A stretch of DNA of 35,150 nt, taken from the NCBI GenBank assembly GCA_024401475.1, contig JAKSKZ010000038.1, positions 1-35,150 of the forward strand, given 5' to 3'. The position numbers were made by a program, and so were the translations under genes. Origin of the DNA: Paludibacteraceae bacterium. Its GTDB lineage: Bacteria > Bacteroidota > Bacteroidia > Bacteroidales > Paludibacteraceae. Below are positions 7,514 through 15,700 of the stretch, piece by piece. The notes under the pieces were generated by a model, which saw nothing but the letters and a program-made list of their open reading frames with translations, made no database searches and had not been told where the DNA came from. Numbering within the stretch: the stretch's first letter is position 1; each line of letters begins with the position of its first letter.

Positions 7514-8013
7514 ATGGCAAAGGTTATTGATCTTTAACCGATGTTGGTTTCAAACGTATTTTTTGAAAACAAGCATATTATGCTTAGTTTCCTGAATTCT
7601 TTGTTCGAGAGAGAGTTCTCTATCAGGAATATCTCGACAAAGAACAGTAGAATTTACCAGACGCTGAACGCAACATTACATACGATTTGTTCTGCAAGAC
7701 AGATACCGGACATGAATTCATAGTAGAGATGCATTGCCGTATCCAGTTGTATTTTCGCGACAGAATGTTGTACTATATGTCGAGGGCAATTGCAGACCAA
7801 GGCATGAAAGACGGTGATTGGAATTACAAACTGATGCCTGTTTGTGTCGTTTATTTTATGAATTTCAGCATCACAAACAACGAACATATAATCAACGATA
7901 TATCTTTGTATTCGAAGGCTCAGCTAAAAGAAGGCGTAACAACAAACATGCACGCCTACCTTTTTGCCCCCAAAGGTCAAGTCAAACCTACTCTTTCATT
8001 TACAACAACATAA
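7514..8013 (+). pseudogene. Decayed Rpn-family (PD-(D/E)XK nuclease) gene
   Basis: Pieces of one protein appear in shifting frames: MAKVID at the ATG 7514, then LTDVGFKRIF (about 7536-7565), ENKHIMLSFLNSLFERE (7566-7616), YLDKEQ followed by TAG, and DAERNITYDLFCKTDTGHEFIVEMHCRIQ (from about 7661). This order is that of Rpn/PDDEXK-family transposase-like nucleases, which are often annotated in Bacteroidales; EFIVEM is the conserved nuclease segment. At least three frameshifts and one stop are needed to join the parts. The C-terminus appears cut near 7960, where the next gene's promoter region starts. It is a relic with no likely function. Confidence 0.8.
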
Positions 8014-8026
8014 AGAAAAAAATTGC

Positions 8027-8034
8027 TATCTTTG
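8027..8034 (+). promoter_or_regulatory. Promoter (-7 box) of the four-gene operon
   Basis: TATCTTTG matches TAnnTTTG and lies 21 nt before the ATG at 8056. It drives 8056-10420, where gaps are short or absent. It begins right after the pseudogene relic. Confidence 0.6.
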
Positions 8035-8055
8035 CAGTCCCAAAATCCAACTCCG

Positions 8056-8289
8056 ATGAGTCTTACTAAGAAACTTAGGGGCGAACTCCTTAAAATTCGC
8101 ATTAAGGCATACGAGATAAGCTATAAGTCGAGCGACTTGTTGGTTATCAACTTTATGAATGCGGTGGTGGAGTATGCGGACAAGGCAAGGAGGGAGGAAG
8201 AGCCTTTCTATGCCGAACTCGCAAAGCGGAATTGGGAACAGGGAAACAACAGAATTAAAGAAATAGGAGAGAAATATGACAAAAGCTGA
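8056..8289 (+). CDS. Small basic helical protein of unknown function (77 aa)
   Basis: The protein begins MSLTKKLRGELLKIRIKAYE and is rich in Lys, Arg and Glu, probably all helical. I chose the ATG at 8056 rather than the upstream one at 8023 because the -7 box at 8027-8034 would place 8023 before the transcript start. It overlaps the next gene (HU) by 14 nt, implying translational coupling and a shared job. I do not recognise the family. A DNA-associated or HU-partner role would be a guess from context only. Confidence 0.7.
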   Translation: MSLTKKLRGELLKIRIKAYEISYKSSDLLVINFMNAVVEYADKARREEEPFYAELAKRNWEQGNNRIKEIGEKYDKS

Positions 8290-8557
8290 AATCGTAGATG
8301 CGATCTACAACCAGACTAACGTTGAAAGGGAGAACGTGCTAAAGTGCGTTGAAGGTTTCATGGAAGTGGTGAAGAACAGCCTCAATAAGGGTGAGAACGT
8401 TTACCTCCGTGGTTTCGGAACCTTCGGCTTGAAGGTACGCAAGCAGAAGATCGCCCGCAATATCTCAAAGGGCACATCCGTTGTCGTTCCTGAGCACAAC
8501 ATCCCAAGTTTCAAGCCATGCAAGGAGTTTATGGCTGAAGTGGCTAAAGTAAAGTAA
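8276..8557 (+). CDS. Second HU/IHF-family DNA-binding protein
   Basis: This 93-aa HU-like protein has the N-terminal helices (MTKAEIVDAIYNQTNV), the core LNKGENVYLRGFGTFGLKVRKQKIARNI at about residues 37-64, and the end VPEHNIPSFKPCKEFM. The arm departs from the usual RNPATGE pattern (IARNISKGTSVVVP), as in the divergent HU proteins of Bacteroidetes mobile elements. It starts inside the end of the 77-aa gene and is followed after 27 nt by the AlbA_2 regulator. It may heterodimerise with the first HU protein; no sequence evidence decides this. Confidence 0.9.
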   Translation: MTKAEIVDAIYNQTNVERENVLKCVEGFMEVVKNSLNKGENVYLRGFGTFGLKVRKQKIARNISKGTSVVVPEHNIPSFKPCKEFMAEVAKVK

Positions 8558-8584
8558 CTAACGAATAAAATAAGCAGGATAAAG

Positions 8585-10105
8585 ATGACAAAAGACCAGT
8601 TTGTAAAATTGTGTCAAGAGGGGGAAAGCACGACTGTTGAATACAAGTCGTGCGAATCAAGTGTGTCACATTCTGTTTATGAGTCTATATGTTCTATGCT
8701 CAACCACAATGGTGGTTGGATTTTACTAGGGGTTAAAGATGACGGGACCCCAACAGGTGTTGACCAAGAGAAATTGGACGCAATAGTTAAGTCAATTCTT
8801 GATGCCACCAACAATCCCGAACTATTCTACCCTACTCCATATATTTACCCTGAAATAATATCTTTAGAAGAGAAGAACTGCATCGCTCTACAAATACCAT
8901 GCGGCCTGTATGTTTACCGCTACAACAACAGGTTCTGGGACCGGCTTGAAACATCGGACTATGATGTCACAGAATCATTGGAATCTTTGATGACGCTTTT
9001 CGAAAGAAAGAATCCACACATTTTTGAGGACAGAATAGTGCCGGAAATGACAATTGATGATATTGACAAAGATACTTTGTCATATTGCAGGAAACTGTTA
9101 GCTGCCGAACATCCGACACATCCTTGGATTACTATGGAGGACGAGGAAATCCTTGAAACCGCAAAGTTGTTAACCCCTAATAAGGGGCGTAAGACTTTCA
9201 AATTTGCCTCTTTACTCCTGTTTGGCACTGATGATGCAATCGAAAAATTCCTGCCAAGGTATAGATTTGAAGCCATATTTAGAATGTGCACTTTCAATGA
9301 ATTCAAGAAAATGAAAGACACATCGAACAGATATGATGATAGGTTGACGTTAAGATGCAACCTTATAAGGACCTACGGGAAGCTTACTGAATTTGTTGTG
9401 CGACACATGCCTGACAAGTTCCACCTTACAGAAGATGGGGTTCAACGTATTGACCTGAGAATCGCGATTATGCGTGAAGTTCTTGGCAATCTATGCGTTC
9501 ACGCTGATTATAGTTCTGGTTATGCCTGCTTCCTTGAGATATTCAAGGATTGCGTAATGACCAAAAACCCAACACGGCTTATGCCCCAAACCCATGAAGG
9601 AGAAATAAGTATCACTGAATTGGGAAACTATACCAAGAATCCGCTATTGGTTAAGGTTTTCCATGAATTAAATTGGGTCGAGGATTTAGGTAGTGGAACA
9701 AGGAACATCCTTAAATATGCACCACTTTATTATAAGGATTTCAAAATCGGGATTAGCAACGGCCAGCAATTCATATTTGCTCTTACCTACGCAGAAACCC
9801 AAGAAATTGGAGAAAATGTCGGTAGAAACCATGAAATGTCGGTAGAAAATGTCGGTAGAAACCATGAAATGTCGGTAGAAAATGTCGGTAAAAACCATAA
9901 AGCCACTGACAGGAAAAATAAACGAAAACAGGCAATAATAAGTTTGATAATAGAAAATCCAAAAATAACACAGGCACAAATGAGTGAGAAACTCGGTGTG
10001 ACGGAAAAAACAATAGAAAGAGATACAGAGGAACTGAAAAATGATGGAATAATTCAATACTCTGGTGAAAAGAAAAATGGTGTCTGGCTATTTTTGAAAA
10101 AATAG
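8585..10105 (+). CDS. AlbA_2 (Schlafen-like) ATP-binding transcriptional regulator
   Basis: This 506-aa protein has an N-terminal AlbA_2/Schlafen-like domain at about residues 10-130 (ESTTVEYKSC, SMLNHNGGWILLGVKDDGTPTGV). A C-terminal ATP-binding module typical of these proteins follows, with IMREVLGNLCVHADYS at 295-310 and KNPLLVKVFHELNWVEDLGSGTRN at 351-374. Next is a repetitive linker (409-441) and a winged-helix domain at about 447-506 (ITQAQMSEKLGVTEKTIERDTEELKNDGII). Such proteins are usually annotated as putative regulators; their ligand and targets are unknown. It is third in an operon with an HU gene and 6 nt before a 102-aa gene. The linker has three 11-residue repeats from a 33-bp tandem repeat. 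Confidence 0.88.
   Translation: MTKDQFVKLCQEGESTTVEYKSCESSVSHSVYESICSMLNHNGGWILLGVKDDGTPTGVDQEKLDAIVKSILDATNNPELFYPTPYIYPEIISLEEKNCIALQIPCGLYVYRYNNRFWDRLETSDYDVTESLESLMTLFERKNPHIFEDRIVPEMTIDDIDKDTLSYCRKLLAAEHPTHPWITMEDEEILETAKLLTPNKGRKTFKFASLLLFGTDDAIEKFLPRYRFEAIFRMCTFNEFKKMKDTSNRYDDRLTLRCNLIRTYGKLTEFVVRHMPDKFHLTEDGVQRIDLRIAIMREVLGNLCVHADYSSGYACFLEIFKDCVMTKNPTRLMPQTHEGEISITELGNYTKNPLLVKVFHELNWVEDLGSGTRNILKYAPLYYKDFKIGISNGQQFIFALTYAETQEIGENVGRNHEMSVENVGRNHEMSVENVGKNHKATDRKNKRKQAIISLIIENPKITQAQMSEKLGVTEKTIERDTEELKNDGIIQYSGEKKNGVWLFLKK
9812..9900 (+). repeat. 33-bp tandem repeat in the regulator's linker
   Basis: Two perfect 33-bp units (9812-9844, 9845-9877) and a partial, slightly changed third (9878-9900). 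They encode ENVGRNHEMSV twice and ENVGKNHKATD. The unit is a multiple of three, so copy-number change would alter the linker length without breaking the frame. Confidence 0.95.
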
Positions 10106-10111
10106 GATAAC

Positions 10112-10420
10112 ATGAACGAGTACAGTCAAAAGATTTACGACCTTCTGATTGAAAAGGCAAAAGAAATAATAGAGCAGGGATTTTTTGAAAAGGAAGACCA
10201 CGGCATACCGGAAATCGTGCTGAACTACGCAGAGATACCTTCCGAATGCTGGGAAAATGACAACGTGCTTGAGACCATCCAGAACATCAAGCTGGTCAGC
10301 AGTGATGAAAAAGGCTTTGACGCTATAAATGTGATAACATCAGTAAGCGTTTCCAACAAGTTAAAACTCATCAAGGTGAGTTTGTCATACCACATTTGGG
10401 AACAGCTTCTCAAGAAATAA
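10112..10420 (+). CDS. Protein of unknown function (102 aa), last gene of the regulator operon
   Basis: It starts 6 nt after the AlbA_2 regulator stop, so it is cotranscribed. The protein begins MNEYSQKIYDLLIEKAKEII, predicted helical, and ends in alternating hydrophobic residues (LKLIKVSLSYHIWEQLLKK). There is no signal peptide or membrane segment. I do not recognise the family. It may be a partner of the upstream regulator, judged from spacing only. It is convergent with the second antirestriction-like cassette. Confidence 0.7.
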   Translation: MNEYSQKIYDLLIEKAKEIIEQGFFEKEDHGIPEIVLNYAEIPSECWENDNVLETIQNIKLVSSDEKGFDAINVITSVSVSNKLKLIKVSLSYHIWEQLLKK

Positions 10421-10482
10421 TTAAGGTTTTTTGATGGGCTTTGTTGTTGAAAAACAACGGGGTCCATTTCTTCATTCCACCC

Positions 10483-10539
10483 ACCCGCGATAGCGGGTCC
10501 GCCCCAAAAGGGCACCCCGTTTCCCAACGGACTGCCCTT
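10483..10539. terminator. Palindrome plus hairpin between convergent genes (copy 2)
   Basis: The 16-bp palindrome ACCCGCGATAGCGGGT at 10483-10498 differs by one base from the copy at 1079-1094. It is followed by a stacked hairpin: outer stem AAGGGCA/TGCCCTT (10508-10514, 10533-10539) and inner stem CCGTT/AACGG (10517-10521, 10526-10530). It lies between the 102-aa gene (+) and the second cassette (-). Confidence 0.65.
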
Positions 10540-10574
10540 CTACAATATATATGGAAATTAAAGTTTAGATTCTG

Positions 10575-11153
10575 TCAATCGTCCTCGAACTCGTATTCGT
10601 GGATATAAATATAGTTGTCGCTATCTTCGTTGTCCTCGTTGAACTTGTCGGCAAGGGTTTCGGCAATTTTCATATATTGCTTCTCATCGGCATAGGACAC
10701 CTCCACCCCACAAACCTTGCTCACCAACTCCAGCACTTCCCTTGCGGTCTTGAGTTCCACTATTGTGCCGCAGTTGCCGTCCACACCGTCGGCATAGTCC
10801 ACTTGATACCAATATTCAAAGTCGGGTTCATTGGTAACATAGACCTCGTTGCCGGGTTCTTCTGCGACATAGTAGATGTGGGTGTCAAGTTTCTTGTTGA
10901 CAAACTCACGCCATTCGTTGAGTTCGCCCCAAGCAGTTTCGCAATAGATGGTCAGTTCATCGTCCTTGAGTTCGTAATCGGAAATCCACCCTCTGCAATA
11001 GAGTTTGCCCTCGTCCCCACCGAGTTGGCGGACGATGTGACCTAACCAATCCCAATTTTCCTTTTCACTGCGTTTGTTCTCTTCAATCAAGTTGTTGAGT
11101 TTTACGGCACCCTCTCCTGTGAGGCGATACCGAGTTGAGCACCAATTTGGCAT
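10575..11153 (-). CDS. DUF1281/YubB ferredoxin-like domain protein
   Basis: This 192-aa acidic protein starts MPNWCSTRYRLTGEGA, the hallmark of the DUF1281 (YubB/Api92-like, ferredoxin-like fold) family of plasmid and phage accessory proteins. The middle has LYCRGWISDYELKDDELTIYCETAWGE, and the C-terminus ends in an acidic tail (NEDNEDSDNYIYIHEYEFEDD). Function in the family is not established; context with antirestriction genes is common. It starts 10 nt after the stop of the 101-aa gene, in a cassette with the same promoter region as ardA. Its high acidity would fit a DNA-mimic or anti-defence role, but this is inference. Confidence 0.8.
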   Translation of the reverse strand: MPNWCSTRYRLTGEGAVKLNNLIEENKRSEKENWDWLGHIVRQLGGDEGKLYCRGWISDYELKDDELTIYCETAWGELNEWREFVNKKLDTHIYYVAEEPGNEVYVTNEPDFEYWYQVDYADGVDGNCGTIVELKTAREVLELVSKVCGVEVSYADEKQYMKIAETLADKFNEDNEDSDNYIYIHEYEFEDD

Positions 11154-11163
11154 AATACGATAG

Positions 11164-11469
11164 TTATTTGTTGTTATAAAAATTCAGTTCAAAGGAGAAG
11201 GTGTTGTCCTTGCCGTTGTAGGCACAATAGGCATAGGCGACCTTGTTGCCCCTCTTGCCCTCCATATCGACCAAAACGTCCTCGTCTTGGCAGAAGTCGC
11301 TACCCGTAGTCCGTAGCAACCAATAGAAGTCGTGACCTTGATTAAGGGCAGAATAGATGCTTTGTGCGTCAATAATCAAGTCGGTGTAAGCGAGTGGGTG
11401 ACCGAAGGTCTTGGCGAGTGCGAACATATGCTCGAACACTTCCACGTTGTTGTCAAGTTGTTTAACCAT
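11164..11469 (-). CDS. Protein of unknown function (101 aa), first gene of the second cassette
   Basis: The protein begins MVKQLDNNVEVFEHMFALAKTFGHPLAYTDLIIDAQSIYSALNQGHDFYWLLRTTGSDF and ends in a beta-rich segment (KVAYAYCAYNGKDNTFSFELNFYNNK). I chose ATG 11469 over the upstream ATG at 11511 because the -7 box at 11497-11504 would lie inside the longer frame. Similar short proteins are common beside ArdA and DUF1281 genes in Bacteroidetes elements, but I cannot name the family. It is cotranscribed with the DUF1281-like gene. Confidence 0.7.
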   Translation of the reverse strand: MVKQLDNNVEVFEHMFALAKTFGHPLAYTDLIIDAQSIYSALNQGHDFYWLLRTTGSDFCQDEDVLVDMEGKRGNKVAYAYCAYNGKDNTFSFELNFYNNK

Positions 11470-11490
11470 AATGAGTTGTCTTTGTTTTTC

Positions 11491-11579
11491 GATATACAAA
11501 GATACCCACAATCAACCACACAACCCACTAATTATCAATCTATTGCAACCCCATTCCCGACACCCAACCCCCTTGTATT
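11491..11579 (-). promoter_or_regulatory. Promoter region of the second cassette (copy 2 of the duplicated element)
   Basis: The minus-strand -7 box TATCTTTG lies at 11497-11504, with a GTTG about 16 nt upstream. The 89-bp segment is the counterpart of 2183-2271 in front of the ArdA cassette. The conserved upstream half includes the core AACCCACTAATTA (plus strand). Confidence 0.7.
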
Positions 11580-11740
11580 TCCACTTGCCTAAATTGAGTC
11601 TCAGCCATATTTTTTGATTATGGAAGTATGGCTTTCCCATACGGATATACCATATATTTCGTAATTTTTCCGCATAAGGCTTTCTTATTTCGTGTTTAGG
11701 CTACATTATTGGACTGATAACATACAAAATTTGGAAATAT
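11580..11740 (+). promoter_or_regulatory. Intergenic region before the DUF2493 gene
   Basis: It holds an inverted repeat GTATGG/CCATAC at 11626-11642 with a 5-nt loop. No convincing consensus promoter was found; an AAAATTTG near the start codon is only a weak -7 match. Nothing else is recognised. Confidence 0.3.
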
Positions 11741-12097
11741 ATGAAAATAGCTATTGTTGGAAGCCACAGTTTCAATGACTATGCGGTTCTGAAGAAATTC
11801 ATTGACGACACCTGTGAAGCGGAAGGCATCACAGTTGATGCTGTCGTTTCAGGCGGTGCCCGTGGTGCCGACGCCCTTGGTGAAAGGTATGCGGAAGAAT
11901 ACGCCCTCGACAAGATCATCTTTCCCGCTGACTGGAAAAAGTACGGCAAGCGTGCCGGATTCATATGGAACGGGGACATCATCAAGAACTGCGACATCTG
12001 CTTCGCCTTCTGGGATGGCGAATCCCACGGTACCAAGCACGACATCGACCTTTGCGAGGAACACAACAAGAAGTGCTACATCTACAGGTTCAAATAG
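11741..12097 (+). CDS. DUF2493 (YspA/SLOG-type) protein
   Basis: This 118-aa protein shows the DUF2493/SLOG Rossmann-like pattern: KIAIVGSHSF at the N-terminus, VVSGGARGADALGERYA at residues 35-51, ADWKKYGKRAGFIWNGDII at 63-81 and FAFWDGESHGTKHDIDL at 88-104. SLOG domains are known to bind nucleotide-derived ligands, and some act as sensors in conflict or stress systems. This protein is the domain alone, at normal length, with no fused effector. It is monocistronic on the plus strand between two minus-strand operons and ends at a terminator shared with the mob operon. Ligand and role are unknown. Confidence 0.88.
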   Translation: MKIAIVGSHSFNDYAVLKKFIDDTCEAEGITVDAVVSGGARGADALGERYAEEYALDKIIFPADWKKYGKRAGFIWNGDIIKNCDICFAFWDGESHGTKHDIDLCEEHNKKCYIYRFK

Positions 12098-12117
12098 GTC
12101 GTCAGTTGGTAAAAAAC

Positions 12118-12154
12118 AAAAGGTCTGCTATCGTCATGATAACAGACCTTTTTT
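12118..12154. terminator. Bidirectional intrinsic terminator
   Basis: AAAAGGTCTG (12118-12127) pairs with CAGACCTTTT (12143-12152), with an inner TATC/GATA stem and one C-A mismatch. A-run and T-run on the two sides serve both convergent units: the DUF2493 gene (+) and the mob operon (-). Confidence 0.88.
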
Positions 12155-12174
12155 AATGTCAAAACCTTTTAACC

Positions 12175-12741
12175 TCAGAACGGCTTAGGACTTCCAGATC
12201 CAGTACGCGAATCGGGTATCTCGATATGGGTGACTTCTATCTCGCTCCTATCTGCGATAACAGAGATCTGGTCGATGCCCGTCTCAAAGAAATCCACATA
12301 GGTCTGGAACACGCCCGTGTTCCTCTTGATGGATTCCTCGTCGCAGAGTATCCGCATGAACTCGCTCCTGTCCGCCTGGATGTTGGCCTTGTCCTCTTCC
12401 TTGATCTGCTCAAACTGCTTCTTCAGGAGGGTGGCCTGGTCGTAGAGCTTCTCCCACTCCACGTTCTTGCACTTGAAGTAGAAGGCGTAGATGGTGTCTT
12501 CCGCAAGGTCGTGTTCCAAATCATCCAGAATGGTCTCGTTCTGTGACTTTGCCTCGTTCATCTTCAGGGAAAGGGCCTTGTAGCTTTCGTCAAGCCGGTC
12601 GTATCCCTTGAACTCCGAACGTAGTGCGATGTAGTTGTCCTTCTGTGTGAATGAGGACACAAGCGCCTTGAATTCCTCAAAAACCTTTTCGATGCCAAGT
12701 GCCACATAGGCTTCCTTGACCTGCATTCCTGTTGTGTACAT
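12175..12741 (-). CDS. Helical protein of unknown function, last gene of the mob operon (188 aa)
   Basis: The protein begins MYTTGMQVKEAYVALGIEKVFEEFKALVSS and is charged and helical through about residue 150, with likely coiled coil around 95-125 (WEKLYDQATLLKKQFEQIKEEDKANIQADRSEF). The tail ends SRTGSGSPKPF. There is no signal peptide or membrane segment. It starts 3 nt after the relaxase stop, and the junction AAGTTTTAATTCATG contains both the relaxase stop and this start, so translation is probably coupled. A second Met at residue 6 is an alternative start. The family is not recognised; a role in relaxosome assembly or transfer is inference from the operon. Confidence 0.75.
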   Translation of the reverse strand: MYTTGMQVKEAYVALGIEKVFEEFKALVSSFTQKDNYIALRSEFKGYDRLDESYKALSLKMNEAKSQNETILDDLEHDLAEDTIYAFYFKCKNVEWEKLYDQATLLKKQFEQIKEEDKANIQADRSEFMRILCDEESIKRNTGVFQTYVDFFETGIDQISVIADRSEIEVTHIEIPDSRTGSGSPKPF

Positions 12742-12744
12742 GAA

Positions 12745-15700
12745 TTAAAACTTATTACTGTTAGATTGTTTGTTATCGTTATTTTCCTGGTCCAAGCCGA
12801 GGTCCTTCCTCGCCTGGGCAACCGAGCTGCTGAGCATTGAGCCCTCCTTGAGGTGGCGGAGCGTGTCGGCATAGTCGCTGAACTTGCCATCCGGACGGAG
12901 GGAGTCGCATTCCCCTGTTGGTGGTGGCAGCTTGATGGCCGACTGTCCGTGGTACTCGAACAGGAGCGTCTGCACGCGCTCGTAGTCAGGGCGGTCGCTA
13001 CCCTTCACCCTCACAGCCTCACGCATGGCGTCTGCCAGCACAGGGTTCTGCCTTGCCACATAATCGACTGCGTTCTGGAACATCCTGTCGTCGTTATAGT
13101 CGATGGCGCGGCTGACCATCTGCAGGGCGTTAAGCTTCTGCGATGAGCGGAACTCGTCGCTAATGACCATGGCCTTTATCTGTGGGTAAACCTCGTTGAA
13201 GCCGCTCGCGTCGAGACGGGTTGCCAGGTTCTTCGGCAGGACGGCGTAAGAATCCTTGTCCGCATTGTGCTGGCCAACCAGGTAGCTGCCCGACTGCTCG
13301 GCCTTCCTAATGATATAACCCCTGTAGAGCATTGCCTTCACGATGGCGTCGATGGTTGCGTTCGGATTGCGGTCGAGCATTCCGACAAGGCTGTTGGACA
13401 CGTTCAGGCGCTGCACGTCGTTCTTCTCCGACTGCGGAAGGTAAGCCTTCGCCGTTTGGAAACGGAGGTCGATACCCGCCTTGCCCCAGTCGCCAGCCAC
13501 ATAATGGCTCACGAAATTCCTTTCCTCCTTGTTGAAAGCCCGTGCATTTTCGATGGTAGCGGTTGGTAGTGCGTGCTCAAACAGAAGACTGGTACCGGGT
13601 TCTATTCTTCCTTTAGACTTCCCAACCACGTCCTGCCAGTCTATCTGGTAATCCGAACGGTTCTTCAAACCGAACTTCAGGTAGCCGAATGTGGTCATCT
13701 TCGTCTCGATACCCATTCGGTTAAGGAACTCCATTCGGTCGGACGGACCCTCTATCTTCTGTGCGAATAGGACGGCGGTGACTATTCTGTTGTCTGCCAC
13801 ATTGTGCTCCTTCTCCAAGACAGCCGGCATTGTGGCTTTCGCATCCTGCTTGAACTTGTCGAGCATGGCAGCCGCACTGACTGCATTGTGTCCGAGTGAC
13901 ATGAACTTGTCGATGAACTTTTGGTCGTGCCTGTCGATATTCTGTAAGGTGTCTGACTCGTATTTGTAGGTCTCACGCTGCAATTCGCGCTTGATGGCGT
14001 TGAACGCCTTGGCGGTATTGCTGAAGAGATCCTTGTCCACCGCTACCCTGCTGAACGCTTCGCTCTGGTGTTCACCGCCCAGGTACTTGGCAGTTTCGGA
14101 GAAATCACCCTTGATACGCTTTACCTCGCCCAGTACTACGGACTTGACGAATGAACGTTCAGTCTTGGTGTATTCCTTCAAGTCTTCTGAAGGCGTAGGG
14201 ATAGCCCATGGCTTGAAAGGAGCCTCGGTAATCGGAATGCGTGTCTGCTTGGTGTTCTCTATAATGGTGTCGAGGTCAACTTGCACGCTTGTCTTGTGTG
14301 CCGATGTGAAGACCATACCGCCATCCGCCTTTGGCTGAACCAGCACCCCGCTGCGACAGAGGAAGTCTGCCCTATCCTGCTCGTTAGGTATGAGTTTGGC
14401 GAACTGGACATTCACTTGCACCTGTTTCTTCAGGTATTCGTTCTCGTTGAGTTCGTTTACATGGAGTGAGGCGAGTGCGTTACGGTGGAACTTGTCGAAG
14501 CACATGCTTGCCTGTGCTGGCGTCAAGAGCAGTTTTTCCATTAGTGACTGCTCCATCCTGTCCCTGAAATCAAGCATCGCCTTGATGGCTGATGTGGTCA
14601 GGTATATGTTGTTCTCTGCCTTGCACTGTGTGAAGTCCTGGTTCATCTGCTTGAAGGCGAGTGCGTACTTGTCTTTCGGAATCAGCGAGCCCTCACCCAT
14701 CTTGGCGTTGTGCTGGTCTATCTGGCGCTGGAGGTTCCCGGCAGAATAGGCTTTGCCCAACGCGCTTGCGTTGAACGTGTGGCCGTTGACGTTGTCTATG
14801 AAGGTGAGACCGATGACCTTCTTGTCGTCATCCCTGCTATAGACTACCTGTGAGTTTACGCCACGCTGCTTCAATACGTCGAGGACTGAGTCCAGCGTGT
14901 GTTTCTGCGGCGCTGAGACCGCAAGGTCTATGATGTCTTTTACGAACTGCTTGCTCTGGGTTTCGCCGAACCTCGCCTGTGAGGATCCGCTTGCGTGGGC
15001 GAACTTCAATTCCATTGCGTTCAGCGAGAAGTCCCTGCTGATGGCGGAAGCCTTTATCAGGTGGCTCACGGGCTGCCCTTTCTCGTCTGCAACCGCATAT
15101 TGGCAACCGGCATACGCCTTGCCGTTGGCGCTTTCGCCCTCCACTTTCTTGCATACAAGGTTGAATTGAGATAACACCTTGTTGTATTCGGATATATTCT
15201 TGGGCTCGTAGTTCTCGTTTACGAACTTGAGGATGTTGGACATCTTGTGGCGGAGGTCGCTGTCGCCCTCTGCTAAGGCTTCGGGCTTTGAAAGTTGGGT
15301 AAGCTCAACTTTGGAGCGTGAGATGAACTCCTGTCGGGTGTCGGCAATGTGCTGGTCGAAGGCCCTTCTAACTTCGGGAGTGAGTTCGCTGCGCTTGAGC
15401 TCGCCCTTGGTGCTGAGACCAAACTCTTTGTTCACTTCCTGGCGCACACGCTCTGAACGCATATGCTCGAAGGTGTTGTTCACCTTCTTCCCTTCTTCAT
15501 CTACACGGACTGAAACCACATGGATGTGCTGGCGTTCTATGTCGTCATGCTTGAATACGATGAATGGCTGCTTGCCGTAGCCCATGCCGTCCATATAGCG
15601 TTGCGCTATCTGGCGGTAGAGGTCGTTTTCAGCCTCTTCGCCCTGGCTCTCACGCACCTGGCGGAGGTTGTTTAGGTCGATTTGGTTGAGGTTGAGCGAG

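Noticed and set aside
10599..11045. Plus-strand 148-codon frame opposite the DUF1281-like gene
   Set aside because: The minus-strand gene has the MPNWC hallmark and a promoter; the plus frame is a hydrophobic shadow.
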